DNA of 64,000 bases from PALSA-1316 sp964499365 (GCA_964499365.1 CAZCKU010000013.1:1-64000), one strand, 5' to 3'. Shown: positions 40,831-50,439, counted from the stretch's first letter. Numbers and translations are program-made. Notes: generated by a model from the sequence alone, not told the origin.

Positions 40831-41808
40831 CTAAACAAAAAGCGAACTGATTGACGACTCCTCGTTGATCCTCTTGATCGCCTCCCCCAGGAGAGACGCA
40901 ATACTCAGGACCGTCAGCTTGCTGCACTGCTCCTTCTTGCTGTCGAGCGGCGTCGTATTCGTCACAATCATCTCATCTATGGCGGAGTTGTTGATGCGCT
41001 CGACCGCAGCGCCCGACAGGATGGCGTGCGTGCAGGCTGCGGATACCTTCCTCGCTCCCTTGCCCTTCAGGGCTGCCGCTGCCTGGACCATGGTGCCGGC
41101 TGTATCGACCATGTCGTCGAGGAGCAGGGTATCGCGGCCCATCACATCTCCGATGACGTTCATTATCTCACACTCGTTCGCCTTTTCCCGGCGTTTGTCG
41201 ATGATGGCGATCGAACAGCCCAGCCGCTTTGCAAAAGCGCGGGCACGCTCAACGCCGCCTGCATCCGGCGACACGATAACCAGGTTGTCCTGATCATATT
41301 TCTTTTTTATATATTCCAGCAGGACCGGGGCGGCATACAGGTTGTCCACGGGTATGTTAAAGAAACCCTGAATCTGGCCTGCATGCAGGTCAACGGTCAG
41401 GACGCGGTTCGTACCGACCGCGGTCACGAGGTCAGCCACCATCTTCGCCGAAATCGGTACGCGGGGCTGCACCTTTCTGTCCTGCCTCGAATAGCCATAA
41501 TAGGGAATGACGGCGGTAATCCTGGCTGCCGAGGCGCGCTTGAGCGCATCGACGATCAGCAGGAGCTCCATAAGGTTGTCATTCACCGGCATACTGGTCG
41601 GCTGTATGACAAAGGCGTCCGAACCCCTCACGTTCTCGTTCAGCCGGACCATGATCTCCCCGTCGCTGAAGCGGGATACTGTCGCGTCACCAAGACCGAT
41701 GCCAAGACACGCGGCTACCTCGCGCGCAAGCTCAGTATGGGCCGTCCCTGTAATAAGCCTGAGTCCCTGGGGCATACCTTTATTCACTGCTCCTCTCTTG
41801 TCTGTCAT
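40831..41808 (-). CDS. prs: Ribose-phosphate pyrophosphokinase
   Basis: A 325-residue PRPP synthetase with the type I phosphoribosyltransferase pair: an N-terminal domain with FSDGEIMVRLNENVRGSDAF and an ATP-binding flexible loop YYGYSRQDRKVQPRVPIS, the pyrophosphate-binding DLHAGQIQGFF, and the ribose-5-phosphate loop DDMVDTAGT. It makes PRPP for nucleotide, His and Trp synthesis. It sits between tRNA-Gln and rplY in a conserved order. Confidence 0.96.
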   Translation of the reverse strand: MTDKRGAVNKGMPQGLRLITGTAHTELAREVAACLGIGLGDATVSRFSDGEIMVRLNENVRGSDAFVIQPTSMPVNDNLMELLLIVDALKRASAARITAVIPYYGYSRQDRKVQPRVPISAKMVADLVTAVGTNRVLTVDLHAGQIQGFFNIPVDNLYAAPVLLEYIKKKYDQDNLVIVSPDAGGVERARAFAKRLGCSIAIIDKRREKANECEIMNVIGDVMGRDTLLLDDMVDTAGTMVQAAAALKGKGARKVSAACTHAILSGAAVERINNSAIDEMIVTNTTPLDSKKEQCSKLTVLSIASLLGEAIKRINEESSISSLFV

Positions 41809-41832
41809 TCTATTCCCTTATCCGCCTGTCTG

Positions 41833-41907
41833 TGGCTGGGGCGGGAGGATTCGAACCTCCAAATGGGAGATCCAAAATCTCCTGACTTGCCGTTTGTCGA
41901 CGCCCCA
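41833..41907 (-). tRNA. tRNA-Gln (anticodon TTG)
   Basis: A complete 75-base cloverleaf on the minus strand, with the 3' CCA encoded. The acceptor arm TGGGGCG pairs with CGCCCCA, the anticodon stem GGAGA/TCTCC encloses loop TTTTGGA with anticodon TTG, and the T-arm GGAGGTTCGAATCCTCC is standard. It lies between ispE and prs, probably in the same transcript. Confidence 0.95.
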
Positions 41908-41913
41908 ATAAAA

Positions 41914-42762
41914 TTATTCCTGTTCTCCATCGACGATCGTATCAACAACGCACGACCAGGTGTCAGTAAAACCCGCCGCCGCCCTGCGGGCGTCCTCCGG
42001 TGACCTGAAGACACCGAAAACCGCAGATCCGCTTCCGCTCATCAGGGAGAACTCAGCCCCCTGCTCCAGCAGCCTCGACTTCAGTCCGGCAATCACCTGA
42101 TACTCCGGGAAGACCGCCTCCTCAAGATCGTTAAAAACCATCTGTTTCAGAGCACTGAAATCTCTCGTGTCAAGAGCTTGACAGAATAGTTTAATATCGA
42201 CCGTTTTTTTTGTCAACATTCTGTAATTGCGGTAGGCCCACGCAGTCGGTATGCCTATATCAGGCTTGACCAGGAGCAGGCTGCAGGAAGGCCCCCGTGC
42301 CGGCAGCGGGGTGACCCGTTCTCCCCTTCCCCCGGCAAGGGCGAGCGGAGGACCGATAAAAAAGGGGATGTCAGAGCCGAGGCCTGAACCCAATACCCTG
42401 AGTTCCTGATCCTCCAGTCCCAGTTTCCAGAACCGGTTGAGGCCGCTGAGCGTTGCTGCCGCATCGCTGCTGCCGCCGCCGAGGCCTGCAGCTGAAGGGA
42501 TATTCTTCTGAAGCGTTATTTTCGCACCGGAGCGGCAGCCGGTCACCTTCCGAAGGAGCTCCGCAGCACGGAAGACCAGGTTTTCACTGACCGGGAGAGC
42601 GAGACCGGAGACGAGTTCCAGCGTTTCTGACTCCTCAAAGCAGAGCGTGTCGCAGAGGTCAACCCTCTGCATGACGCTGACGATGTCATGGTATCCGTCA
42701 TCCCTTCTTCCGGCAACCTGGAGGAACCAGTTGATCTTTGCCGGGGCCTTCAGAACCCTCAC
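41914..42762 (-). CDS. ispE: 4-diphosphocytidyl-2-C-methyl-D-erythritol kinase
   Basis: A 282-residue GHMP kinase of the MEP isoprenoid pathway. Motifs are APAKINWFLQVAGRRDDGYH at the N-terminus, the ATP loop NIPSAAGLGGGSSDAAATL, and the C-terminal MSGSGSAVFGVF. It phosphorylates CDP-methylerythritol. Its start overlaps the TPR lipoprotein stop by 4 bases. Confidence 0.95.
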   Translation of the reverse strand: MRVLKAPAKINWFLQVAGRRDDGYHDIVSVMQRVDLCDTLCFEESETLELVSGLALPVSENLVFRAAELLRKVTGCRSGAKITLQKNIPSAAGLGGGSSDAAATLSGLNRFWKLGLEDQELRVLGSGLGSDIPFFIGPPLALAGGRGERVTPLPARGPSCSLLLVKPDIGIPTAWAYRNYRMLTKKTVDIKLFCQALDTRDFSALKQMVFNDLEEAVFPEYQVIAGLKSRLLEQGAEFSLMSGSGSAVFGVFRSPEDARRAAAGFTDTWSCVVDTIVDGEQE

Positions 42763-44453
42763 CTGTTTTTTTCAAGCTCCCGTATCTTCTGTTCGACCCT
42801 CTCTTTGAGCCCCTCTTCCTTCTCGTGGTTCTTCAGGGACTTTCTCCAGTGCTCCAGGGCCTTTTCCCTCTGCTGCAGGGCATGGTACACATCCCCCATA
42901 TGTTCAAAGAGCATGGGGTCCTCGGTGGTTATCTTCACCGCCTTCTCGAGCTGCTCCATAGCGTTGTGATACTCTCCCAGCCGATAGAGAACCCAGCCAT
43001 AGCTGTCGAGAATATAGCCGTTGTCGGGCTTCAGCTGAAGAGCCCGCTCTATCAGCTCCCTGGCCTCACGGAGGTTTATATTCTTGTCAGCGTAATAATA
43101 GCCGAGATAGTTGAGGGCATCGGCATTCCGAGGGTTGATCTCGAGCGTTCTCCGCAGCGCCGTGATCATGGCATCAAAGCGTTCGGTCTTGTCATAGACC
43201 ATCGCAAGGTTAAAATACAGCTCCTCATTGTCCTTAAACCGGGCCGTCGCATCGGTGAGGACCTGCTCGGCACGGGCATAGTCCTTCGTCCGGATATAGG
43301 CCATTGCCAGCGACTGAAAGATCTCGGGCTTGTCCTTATCGAATGCAAGGACCTCCTCGAACATGCGGATCGCCTCGTCGTCCTTCTTCTGTTTCGAATA
43401 AATGATCGCCAGGTGCAGGAATGCATTGACGTTCTTGGGTTCCTGGATAATGATCTTTCTGAATTCGGCCACCGCATCATCAAAGCGCTCCATCTCCTCA
43501 AGAACGAGGGCAAGGTAGTAGCGTATCGCCGTATTTTCGGGACTGCCTGCCAGTGCCGTCCTGAACTCGTCCAGCGACCGCTCGAAATCCCTCGTCTCGT
43601 AGTAGAGCATGCCCAGCCGCACATGCATATCGACATTCTCGGGCTGCTGCCTGCTGAGGACGAGGAATTCGTCAATCGCCCTGCCCATCGACTTCTGTTT
43701 CACATAGATCTGTGCAATCCGCTCACGCGCCTGCCGGTGCAGCGGGTTCAGACGCAGCGCAGCCTCGTAGTCGGCAATGGCCTCAGGGTAGCGCTCCTGT
43801 ATCTCCCTGATGATCCCCAGCTTGAAATAAACGCCCTCAAGCTGACGGATCTCAAGGACCCGTTTCAGGTGTTCTTCGGCCAGGGCATATTCCTTCCTGT
43901 CGAGATAAATGGAACCCATATAGTCCAGGGCAACAAATTCATCCGGGTCTTTCCGGACAACACTGCCGAAGGCAGCCAGGGCATCATCCGTCATGTCGTT
44001 GCTGTAATAGACCTTCCCGACAAACATCATCACCTCAGGGTCGTCCGGGGCAAGTTTCCTGATCCGGCCCAGGACTCCCGACAGTTCAGCCGCCCGTTTC
44101 TGGCTGTCATAGATCTCTGCCTGGAGCATGAGGGCCCTGACATAATCAGGACTGTCTCTGAGGACCGCTTCAACCATCGCCATCGCACCGCTGACATCTC
44201 CCTTGCGAAAGAGAAAATGGCCGATCTGCGACCTGAGATAGGGAGAGCCGGGATCGAATTCCAGAGCCTTTCTGTAGTTGGCAAGACTGCTGTCCCAGTC
44301 GCCGGAGATGAAGGCTTCATAGCCCAGCATATAATAGTAATCGGCCTCGAAGGGATGCTGCGGCCCGGATTCAGCCACAAGCTCCTGACGGGCGGCAGTA
44401 CAGGAATGCAAAAGCAGGAGCAGGGCAACAATGCAGATTTCCTTGATTTTCAT
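42759..44453 (-). CDS. Large TPR-repeat lipoprotein
   Basis: A 564-residue exported protein with a lipoprotein signal (ICIVALLLLLHSC, lipobox LLHSC). The rest is about fifteen tetratricopeptide repeats, for example YYMLGYEAFISGDWDSSLAN and ALNYLGYYYADKNINLREAR. Repeat proteins of this kind scaffold envelope complexes. It sits between lolA and ispE with a 4-base overlap with ispE; the partner is unknown. A TCATAAT -10-like box lies just before ATG 44453. Confidence 0.85.
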   Translation of the reverse strand: MKIKEICIVALLLLLHSCTAARQELVAESGPQHPFEADYYYMLGYEAFISGDWDSSLANYRKALEFDPGSPYLRSQIGHFLFRKGDVSGAMAMVEAVLRDSPDYVRALMLQAEIYDSQKRAAELSGVLGRIRKLAPDDPEVMMFVGKVYYSNDMTDDALAAFGSVVRKDPDEFVALDYMGSIYLDRKEYALAEEHLKRVLEIRQLEGVYFKLGIIREIQERYPEAIADYEAALRLNPLHRQARERIAQIYVKQKSMGRAIDEFLVLSRQQPENVDMHVRLGMLYYETRDFERSLDEFRTALAGSPENTAIRYYLALVLEEMERFDDAVAEFRKIIIQEPKNVNAFLHLAIIYSKQKKDDEAIRMFEEVLAFDKDKPEIFQSLAMAYIRTKDYARAEQVLTDATARFKDNEELYFNLAMVYDKTERFDAMITALRRTLEINPRNADALNYLGYYYADKNINLREARELIERALQLKPDNGYILDSYGWVLYRLGEYHNAMEQLEKAVKITTEDPMLFEHMGDVYHALQQREKALEHWRKSLKNHEKEEGLKERVEQKIRELEKNR

Positions 44454-44512
44454 CGTCTATTATGACACAAAAAAGAGGTATTCACCAGATCATGAATGGA
44501 CGCAGACAGACC

Positions 44513-45154
44513 TCATGAATTCTGATCAAAAATACTGACGCCCTTGGGCAGCGTCATGTCGAAGAGGCTCTCTTTCAGTCCCGTGTTCACCCTGATATCC
44601 CTCAGCTCTATCTCGATCACATTCGAACGGCTGTCATAAATCGAAAAAGAACGTATCGGAAAGCCCTCGCCCGAGAGGACCATGCGAATTGACGTTATCG
44701 TCCCCATCGTCTTCTTCGGCTTAAGAAGAAGGTCTTCCCCCGCTGCGGTAATGGTAAACTCCTCGGTGATCTTGCCGAGCCCGCCGAGCAGGGCCACGGG
44801 GGTCTGGCCATAGGTCTCCTTGTCGAACCTCGCACGGTAGGCCTGGTTCTCGCCTTTCTTGTGGATCTGGATGGCGTCGTTGTTCACGATGATATCCTGT
44901 GCCGCATTCCCACGGTACTGCCACTTCATCTTCAGCGGGGGCCTGATAAAAAATTCCCCCCTGTAGGTGTCGGTCCGTTTGAGGTCCTTTATCGTGCTCT
45001 TCTGAATAAAGCTTCCCCGGATATCCGTAACCCCTTCATATGCCTTCTGGAGCCGGCCGATCCTGTCATCAAGTGCAGCGCCCCGCACCGTCCCGCTCAT
45101 GATGAGCAGTGCCAGCAGAACGACCACCACGCGCAGATATTTTCCTATCACCAT
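44513..45154 (-). CDS. lolA: Outer-membrane lipoprotein carrier LolA
   Basis: A 213-residue periplasmic protein with a signal peptide (VVVVLLALLIMSGTVRGA) and the LolA open-barrel pattern (YEGVTDIRGSFIQKSTIKDL, FFIRPPLKMKWQYRG, then VALLGGLGKITEEF). It ferries lipoproteins across the periplasm. The start ATG 45154 shares one base with the ftsK stop (TGATG); TTG 45157 is possible. Presence of lolA supports a diderm cell. Confidence 0.9.
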   Translation of the reverse strand: MVIGKYLRVVVVLLALLIMSGTVRGAALDDRIGRLQKAYEGVTDIRGSFIQKSTIKDLKRTDTYRGEFFIRPPLKMKWQYRGNAAQDIIVNNDAIQIHKKGENQAYRARFDKETYGQTPVALLGGLGKITEEFTITAAGEDLLLKPKKTMGTITSIRMVLSGEGFPIRSFSIYDSRSNVIEIELRDIRVNTGLKESLFDMTLPKGVSIFDQNS

Positions 45155-47268
45155 CAATGATGCCTCCCTATATAGTCCCTTGGTTTTCCTGCGCCCTTGG
45201 GAGGACCGACAAGTCCGTCATCTCCCATGATCTCCATGATCCGTGCGGCCCGGTTATACCCGATCTTGAACTTGCGCTGCAGAGATGAGATCGAGACCTC
45301 TCCGACCGACTCGGCAAATTCAATCGCCTTGTAGTATATATCATCGCGGTCAGCGGCCTGTTCATCAGAGGCAGGCGCCTCGACCGGAATCTCTTCGAAG
45401 ATAGTATAGTCAGGTCTCCCCTGGGCCGAGATGAAATCAGTGACCGATTTAATCTCGGTCTCGGTCACCAGCGCCCCGTGAACCCGCACCAGCCGCTCAC
45501 CGGGCTGGAGCAAGAGCATATCACCCTTGCCCAGGAGCTGCTCGGCACCCTGGGAATCAAGGATGGTCCGCGAATCGATCTTCGAAAATACCTTGAACGA
45601 TATACGCGCCGGGAAATTGGCCTTGATCAGGCCGGTAATGACATCGACCGACGGCCGCTGCGTGGCTATGATCAGATGGATGCCGGCGGCACGGGCCATC
45701 TGGGCAAGCCGCGCAATCGAATCTTCAACCTCCTTCGAGGATGAAAACATCAGGTCCGCCAGTTCATCGATGAAAACGATAATATACGGCAGGCGCTCCT
45801 CCTCGGACGCCTTGCTGTTGAAACCGTCGATATTCCTCGCCCCCTTTTCGGCAAGCAGCCGGTAGCGCCTCTCCATCTCGAAGACCATCTTGCGCAGGGC
45901 TTCGGAGGCACTTTTGGGGTTCGTGATGATCGGCGATATCAGATGGGGGACATTTTCATATATCGAGAGTTCGAGGAGCTTGGGGTCGATCATCAGCATC
46001 TTCACCTCGCGCGGGGTCGCCTTATAGAGGATGCTCATGACCATCGAGTTGATCGAGACACTCTTCCCTGCGCCGGTTGCACCCGCCACGAGCAGATGGG
46101 GCATTCTCGCGAGATCGGCCACAATCGGACTGCCGGAGATATCCTTCCCGAGGGCAAGCGTCAGCTTCGACTGGTTCCTGCCGAACTCGTCAGAGGCGAG
46201 GATATCCCGGAGAGAGACGACCGCCCGTTTCCTGTTCGGCACCTCGATGCCGATCGTCGCCTTGCCCGGAATCGGTGATACGCGGATGCTCTGGGCCTTT
46301 AATGCCAGGGCCAGGTCGTCGGCAAGCGAGACCACGCGGTTGATCTTTATGCCGGGCGCGGGTTCGAACTCATAGAGCGTCACAACCGGCCCCTGATCGA
46401 TCCGGGTGATCGTCCCCTGTACATCGAAGTCTGCAAGCTTTGTCCTGAGATTTGCAGAGTTCACCCGAATATCGTCATCGCTGTCACGGACAGAAGACAG
46501 GTCATAGGCGGTCAGAAAGTCAAGGGAAGGAAGGACATAGCCGTCCCGCACAGCGGACTTCGTCATGGTCTGAGGCCGCGCAGGCTGGGGCCGCTCCACG
46601 GACCTGGTTATGGGCGGAAGTTCATCAGCAGGTGGCAGCAGCGACGGTTCCGGCTCCTCCACATCTGCCCGTGCAATGATCGCGTCTTCCTCCAGGATGC
46701 CCTTTGCCGGCTGCGGTGTCTCTGCAGGCCTGCGTCCGGTCTTCTCCCGGACGGCTCCGGGCAGCGTCAGCGAACTGACCGGGACCGGACTGATCAGTAT
46801 CAGCGACGAAAGAAACGCGGACAACCCGACGAGGTAGGCCCCGAGGAGCGAAAGATACTCAATGAGGAAGGAGGCGCTATAGTATCCGATCAGACCTCCG
46901 GGCTTGATGGTAAAATGAAATCTGAATGTATTGCCGAGCAGGGCCATCATGACGGACGAGGACAGGACCAGCAGGGCAAGGCCTGCATACGGTGTCCTGC
47001 CCTGTTCCCGGGAGACGATCGAACGGACGGCCAGGACCAGCATCAGGACCGGAATGCCGTACGAGGGATATCCCAGAAGTGAGATGATCAGGTCTGAAAG
47101 ATACGCCCCGACAACGCCGCCGTAATTTCGGGCGGGGTTCGTGGTGAACGTCAGGAATGAGGGGTCCCACTGATAATACGAATAGATACTCACCCCGAGG
47201 TATATGCTCGCGAGCGTCGCACTGACTGCAAGTATCTCCTCGCGGGTCTTCTTCAGTTTCTCAGCCAT
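45154..47268 (-). CDS. ftsK: DNA translocase FtsK
   Basis: A 704-residue septal DNA pump. Four to five N-terminal membrane helices (1-170), a short Pro/Glu/Ala linker (about 175-260), the alpha/beta motor with Walker A LLVAGATGAGKSVSINSMV and Walker B IIVFIDELADLMF, and a C-terminal gamma winged helix that reads KOPS sites (SISSLQRKFKIGYNRAARIM). It clears chromosome termini at division. It is upstream of lolA, as in many bacteria. Confidence 0.95.
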   Translation of the reverse strand: MAEKLKKTREEILAVSATLASIYLGVSIYSYYQWDPSFLTFTTNPARNYGGVVGAYLSDLIISLLGYPSYGIPVLMLVLAVRSIVSREQGRTPYAGLALLVLSSSVMMALLGNTFRFHFTIKPGGLIGYYSASFLIEYLSLLGAYLVGLSAFLSSLILISPVPVSSLTLPGAVREKTGRRPAETPQPAKGILEEDAIIARADVEEPEPSLLPPADELPPITRSVERPQPARPQTMTKSAVRDGYVLPSLDFLTAYDLSSVRDSDDDIRVNSANLRTKLADFDVQGTITRIDQGPVVTLYEFEPAPGIKINRVVSLADDLALALKAQSIRVSPIPGKATIGIEVPNRKRAVVSLRDILASDEFGRNQSKLTLALGKDISGSPIVADLARMPHLLVAGATGAGKSVSINSMVMSILYKATPREVKMLMIDPKLLELSIYENVPHLISPIITNPKSASEALRKMVFEMERRYRLLAEKGARNIDGFNSKASEEERLPYIIVFIDELADLMFSSSKEVEDSIARLAQMARAAGIHLIIATQRPSVDVITGLIKANFPARISFKVFSKIDSRTILDSQGAEQLLGKGDMLLLQPGERLVRVHGALVTETEIKSVTDFISAQGRPDYTIFEEIPVEAPASDEQAADRDDIYYKAIEFAESVGEVSISSLQRKFKIGYNRAARIMEIMGDDGLVGPPKGAGKPRDYIGRHH

Positions 47269-47338
47269 GGACCATTATAACAACTGGGGAGACAAATCCG
47301 GTACCGCTGCCGCAGAAGCCTCGGCCGCCCCATAACTC

Positions 47339-49045
47339 CTAGCTCCCGGCAATTTCAGCCATGCCACCCGCAGCACCCTGGTGGCCGGGGGCTATCTTGA
47401 GGGCTTTTTCGAACATGCCCTTTGCGCGCGTCGGAAATCCCATCTGAAGAAAGACCAGCCCGAGTTCAGCATGATAATCCGCATTCAACGGCGCGAGCTT
47501 AATCGCCCTCTCGAAGGCCTTGACAGCAGGCTTCAGCCTGTTCTGTCTCAGAAGAGTCAGCCCGTAATAGTAGTGATACTCGGCGATTCCGCTCTCGAAA
47601 TAGGTCGCCTGGCCGAACAGGAGCTCGGCCTCCCGGTAACTCCGGCTTCCGAAGGCAACCTTGCCCTCGGCGAACTTCATCCCGGCCTGCACCCGAGTGT
47701 CTGTCTTTGCCTCGTCCTTTCTGTGTTTATTCCCGTCATACTCACGCCGCCTCGCCGGGTCGGAAAGGGTCGCATATGCCTCATAAATATATGAAAAGAT
47801 ATCGCTCAGCTTTCCCTTGGCCGATGCATCCGCAAGAGAAAAGTGAATGTCAGGATGATATTTTTTTGCCGCTGAGTAGTATGCGCTCTTGATCTCGGAA
47901 AGCGTCGCCGTGGCGCTGACGCCGAGCACACCGTAGTACCCGATCTTTTTATAGGTCGCATGAAGATCATGGATACCTGCCACATCAGGGAGATCGGCGA
48001 CCGTCTCTGACCCCACCTCCGGTGCCCCCGACGCATCAGAGGGAACGTGGACGGACCCCGTCCCGGAGACCGGATCCCCGGGCTGCACCTTCACGAGCCC
48101 TGCACACAGGAGGGCATACAGCGTCCTGACCGCCTCGCCCTCATTCTCCGCCGATGCCTTCAGGACCTGATCCAGCGTCCTCTTTCCATCGATCAGGCCG
48201 ACCATCTGCCGGCCGGCGCTGTCCAGGGAGATCTCCCGGGACAGGTCACCGGGCTCTGATGAAACAACGGGGATGCTGGTCAGTCCCGGCAGTTCAGAAC
48301 GCATATCGCTGTAATCACTCATCCGCCTGATTCCGTAATAAATCAGGTTTGCCGGTGAGAGTTTCAGCGTAATGACCGCGTCAGGCGGGAGGGGCGTTTC
48401 CCTGAACTCAAAACTCCCGTCCTGCAGATTGAACAGGCTGAGGATTATCTGTTCGGCCTGCTGTCTGACGACCGGTACGAGTTCCTGAGGCTTGAGGTAT
48501 CCGAGTTTGACCAGGACCACCCCCTGTTTCTGTCCCGTACGCCTCATCTCTTCGACGGTACGGTCATACTGCTCCCGGGTTATCCTCCCCTGCGCAAGGA
48601 GAACATCACCCAACCTGTCCTCCTGCTGGTTGGAGGCAGAGAAAATCATATCGCCATCCCGGATGTATATCTTCTTGACAACAGCCCCATAACGGATGGT
48701 CATGATGCCTGTCTTTCTGTTCCGGTGGAGGCCGATAAGCGTATCAGAAAATCTGAAATCATGGATCAGTCCGCGGTAGCAGCCCTCTGTCCGGATTCCC
48801 AGCCGCAGACCGCTCTTCTCGATACAGGACCAGACAACCTCCCCGCCGATCCCTGTCTCGGCTCCGTCAAGCGCTACCCTGATGATGTCGCCCTTGCTGA
48901 TCACCGCCGAACCCTCGACAAAAATCCCGACCCCGTCAAGAGAATAGTCGAGCATCTTCGCCCTGATCACCTTATTTCTGAAGGTTATCGGGACCTCGCG
49001 CGTCTTCTGGTATCTCCTGAATTTTCTCTTATCCCGTGCAACCAT
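47339..49045 (-). CDS. PilZ - DUF4388 - DnaJ - TPR fusion protein
   Basis: A 568-residue cytoplasmic protein with an unusual domain string. An N-terminal PilZ-like domain (8-95) has RRYQKTREVPITFR and DYSLDGVGIFV, matching the (K/R)xxxR and D/NxSxxG cyclic di-GMP motifs. A DUF4388/PATAN-like region follows (100-300: RIRDGDMIFSA-type and RLGDVLLAQGRITREQYDRT). Then a J domain (about 350-420) has an intact HPD in YHPDIHF, and TPR repeats end the chain (EYHYYYGLTLLRQNRLKPAV). It suggests a cyclic di-GMP-responsive DnaK co-chaperone or scaffold; that is inference. No dnaK is in the window. Confidence 0.85.
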   Translation of the reverse strand: MVARDKRKFRRYQKTREVPITFRNKVIRAKMLDYSLDGVGIFVEGSAVISKGDIIRVALDGAETGIGGEVVWSCIEKSGLRLGIRTEGCYRGLIHDFRFSDTLIGLHRNRKTGIMTIRYGAVVKKIYIRDGDMIFSASNQQEDRLGDVLLAQGRITREQYDRTVEEMRRTGQKQGVVLVKLGYLKPQELVPVVRQQAEQIILSLFNLQDGSFEFRETPLPPDAVITLKLSPANLIYYGIRRMSDYSDMRSELPGLTSIPVVSSEPGDLSREISLDSAGRQMVGLIDGKRTLDQVLKASAENEGEAVRTLYALLCAGLVKVQPGDPVSGTGSVHVPSDASGAPEVGSETVADLPDVAGIHDLHATYKKIGYYGVLGVSATATLSEIKSAYYSAAKKYHPDIHFSLADASAKGKLSDIFSYIYEAYATLSDPARRREYDGNKHRKDEAKTDTRVQAGMKFAEGKVAFGSRSYREAELLFGQATYFESGIAEYHYYYGLTLLRQNRLKPAVKAFERAIKLAPLNADYHAELGLVFLQMGFPTRAKGMFEKALKIAPGHQGAAGGMAEIAGS

Positions 49046-49087
49046 GCTCTGATTTGTACCCTTCGTATCCGTCGTTTGACCTTCTTT

Positions 49088-49681
49088 TCAATGAAAAAAG
49101 GGGATGCGTACCAGCAGCAGAAAACCGTTGAGGCTCAGGAGACTGCCGCAGAGTGCAGAGAAGACCGCGACCGAGAAGATAAGGGGTGATGCCGCCAGGA
49201 TCGAGATTGATGCCAGTACGATGGCGATCTGGATAAGCACCTCGGCATAATCGAAATAGGGGTCCCTGTTCTTGTTCAGATCACGCTCCGCCTCCAGCCG
49301 CTTCGCGTCCGCCTCTATCGCTTTCTTTTCCTTCCGGTACCGGTTCTCTTCAGCGTCGAGCTTCTTAACAGCGTCGTCATAATACTGTTGCAGGTCAGGG
49401 GAGAGGGTCTTCTTTCTTTCCAGCAGGACCGTCTCGAACTGCAACTTCTGAAGCTTATACATATGCTCCCTCATGACCTTTGACTGATAGAACGCCCACT
49501 GGTCCGAAGACTGCTGCTGCGCCAGCAGCATCTCCTTCATCGCATTGTTACCCCCGAGCGACGTTATCGCAAGCATCACGGCGAAAATCGCCGTGGTCAA
49601 TGCAACCCTTCTGGTGAATGCCTTGCCCCTGATCTCCACAAGTTCATCAGGATCAGGCAGTTCGATGTCGGCCACGCGCAT
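49088..49681 (-). CDS. DUF4337-like membrane protein
   Basis: A 197-residue protein: a short N-terminal cytoplasmic segment, one membrane helix (VALTTAIFAVMLAITSLGG), a long coiled-coil middle (QQQSSDQWAFYQSKVMREHM, then Lys/Glu/Arg-rich) and two C-terminal helices (VLIQIAIVLASISILAASPL, then FSVAVFSALCGSLLSLNGFL). This layout matches DUF4337, whose function is unknown. GGGGGCATG precedes the start. It is 42 bases upstream of the PilZ-DnaJ gene on the same strand. Confidence 0.8.
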   Translation of the reverse strand: MRVADIELPDPDELVEIRGKAFTRRVALTTAIFAVMLAITSLGGNNAMKEMLLAQQQSSDQWAFYQSKVMREHMYKLQKLQFETVLLERKKTLSPDLQQYYDDAVKKLDAEENRYRKEKKAIEADAKRLEAERDLNKNRDPYFDYAEVLIQIAIVLASISILAASPLIFSVAVFSALCGSLLSLNGFLLLVRIPFFH

Positions 49682-49710
49682 GCCCCCTTGCTGTTCGTGA
49701 TAGCACTAAC

Positions 49711-49719
49711 TGGTATAAT
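49711..49719 (+). promoter_or_regulatory. Extended -10 element upstream of nth
   Basis: TGGTATAAT is an extended -10 box about 60 bases before the nth start. The -35 region is weak. It also lies between two divergent genes, so it probably marks the nth promoter. Confidence 0.45.
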
Positions 49720-49778
49720 ATCATAATCGAAGGCCGAGAACGAACTGCGGCAGCATCACCGTGACGGGAGGAAACTGA

Positions 49779-50411
49779 ATGGACAGCGGGAAGAGATTGC
49801 TTCAGATGATCAGAAAGTTAAAGAAAGAATACCCGCATCCTGAGACGGCCCTGAACTTCAGCACCCCATTCGAGCTGCTTGCTGCAACGATCATGTCAGC
49901 GCAGACGACCGATGCACAGGTGAACAGGGTCACAGCTGCCCTCTTCCGCAAGTACCCGGCGATCAGCGACTTTGCATCCGTCCCGCTTGAAACACTGCAG
50001 AAAGATATCAGTTCGGTCAACTTCTTCAACAACAAGGCGAAGAATATACAGGCTTCGGCCAGAATGGTGCTCGGGGAGTTCGGAGGGAAGATACCAGATA
50101 CCATGGCTGAAATAACCAGACTCCCCGGTGTCGCCCGCAAGACAGGGAACATCATACTGTCGACGATATACGGCATCAACGAAGGCATTGCGGTCGATAC
50201 GCACGTCATGAGACTCTCCCGGAGACTGGGACTCTCGGCCTCCGGCGACCCGGTCAAAATAGAACGCGACCTGATGGCCCAGGCCCCTCGTCAGGAGTGG
50301 GCAACCCTCTCGCATCTCCTCATTCTGCACGGCAGGCGCATATGCCAGGCGCGAAAACCGAACCACGCGGCATGCGTCCTTCAGGACCTCTGCCCCTCAA
50401 AAGACCTCTAG
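49779..50411 (+). CDS. nth: Endonuclease III with an altered Fe-S ligand
   Basis: A 210-residue DNA glycosylase/AP lyase for oxidised pyrimidines. The helix-hairpin-helix motif LPGVARKTGNIILSTIYG contains the catalytic Lys, and the catalytic Asp lies in IAVDTHVMRLSRRLGL. The C-terminal cluster motif reads CQARKPNHAACVLQDLC. Standard enzymes have C-X6-C-X2-C-X5-C; here the second ligand position is His (codon CAC), not Cys. The cluster may be held by three Cys and one His, or may be lost. Otherwise complete. It is first in the plus-strand run that includes the micro-protein cluster. Confidence 0.92.
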   Translation: MDSGKRLLQMIRKLKKEYPHPETALNFSTPFELLAATIMSAQTTDAQVNRVTAALFRKYPAISDFASVPLETLQKDISSVNFFNNKAKNIQASARMVLGEFGGKIPDTMAEITRLPGVARKTGNIILSTIYGINEGIAVDTHVMRLSRRLGLSASGDPVKIERDLMAQAPRQEWATLSHLLILHGRRICQARKPNHAACVLQDLCPSKDL

Positions 50412-50439
50412 GCAGCCAGGATTCAAACGTATTTCATCA

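Noticed and set aside
42738..44465. 575-codon plus-strand frame opposite the TPR lipoprotein
   Set aside because: It is the antisense image of TPR repeats; the minus strand has a lipobox, repeats and operon overlaps.
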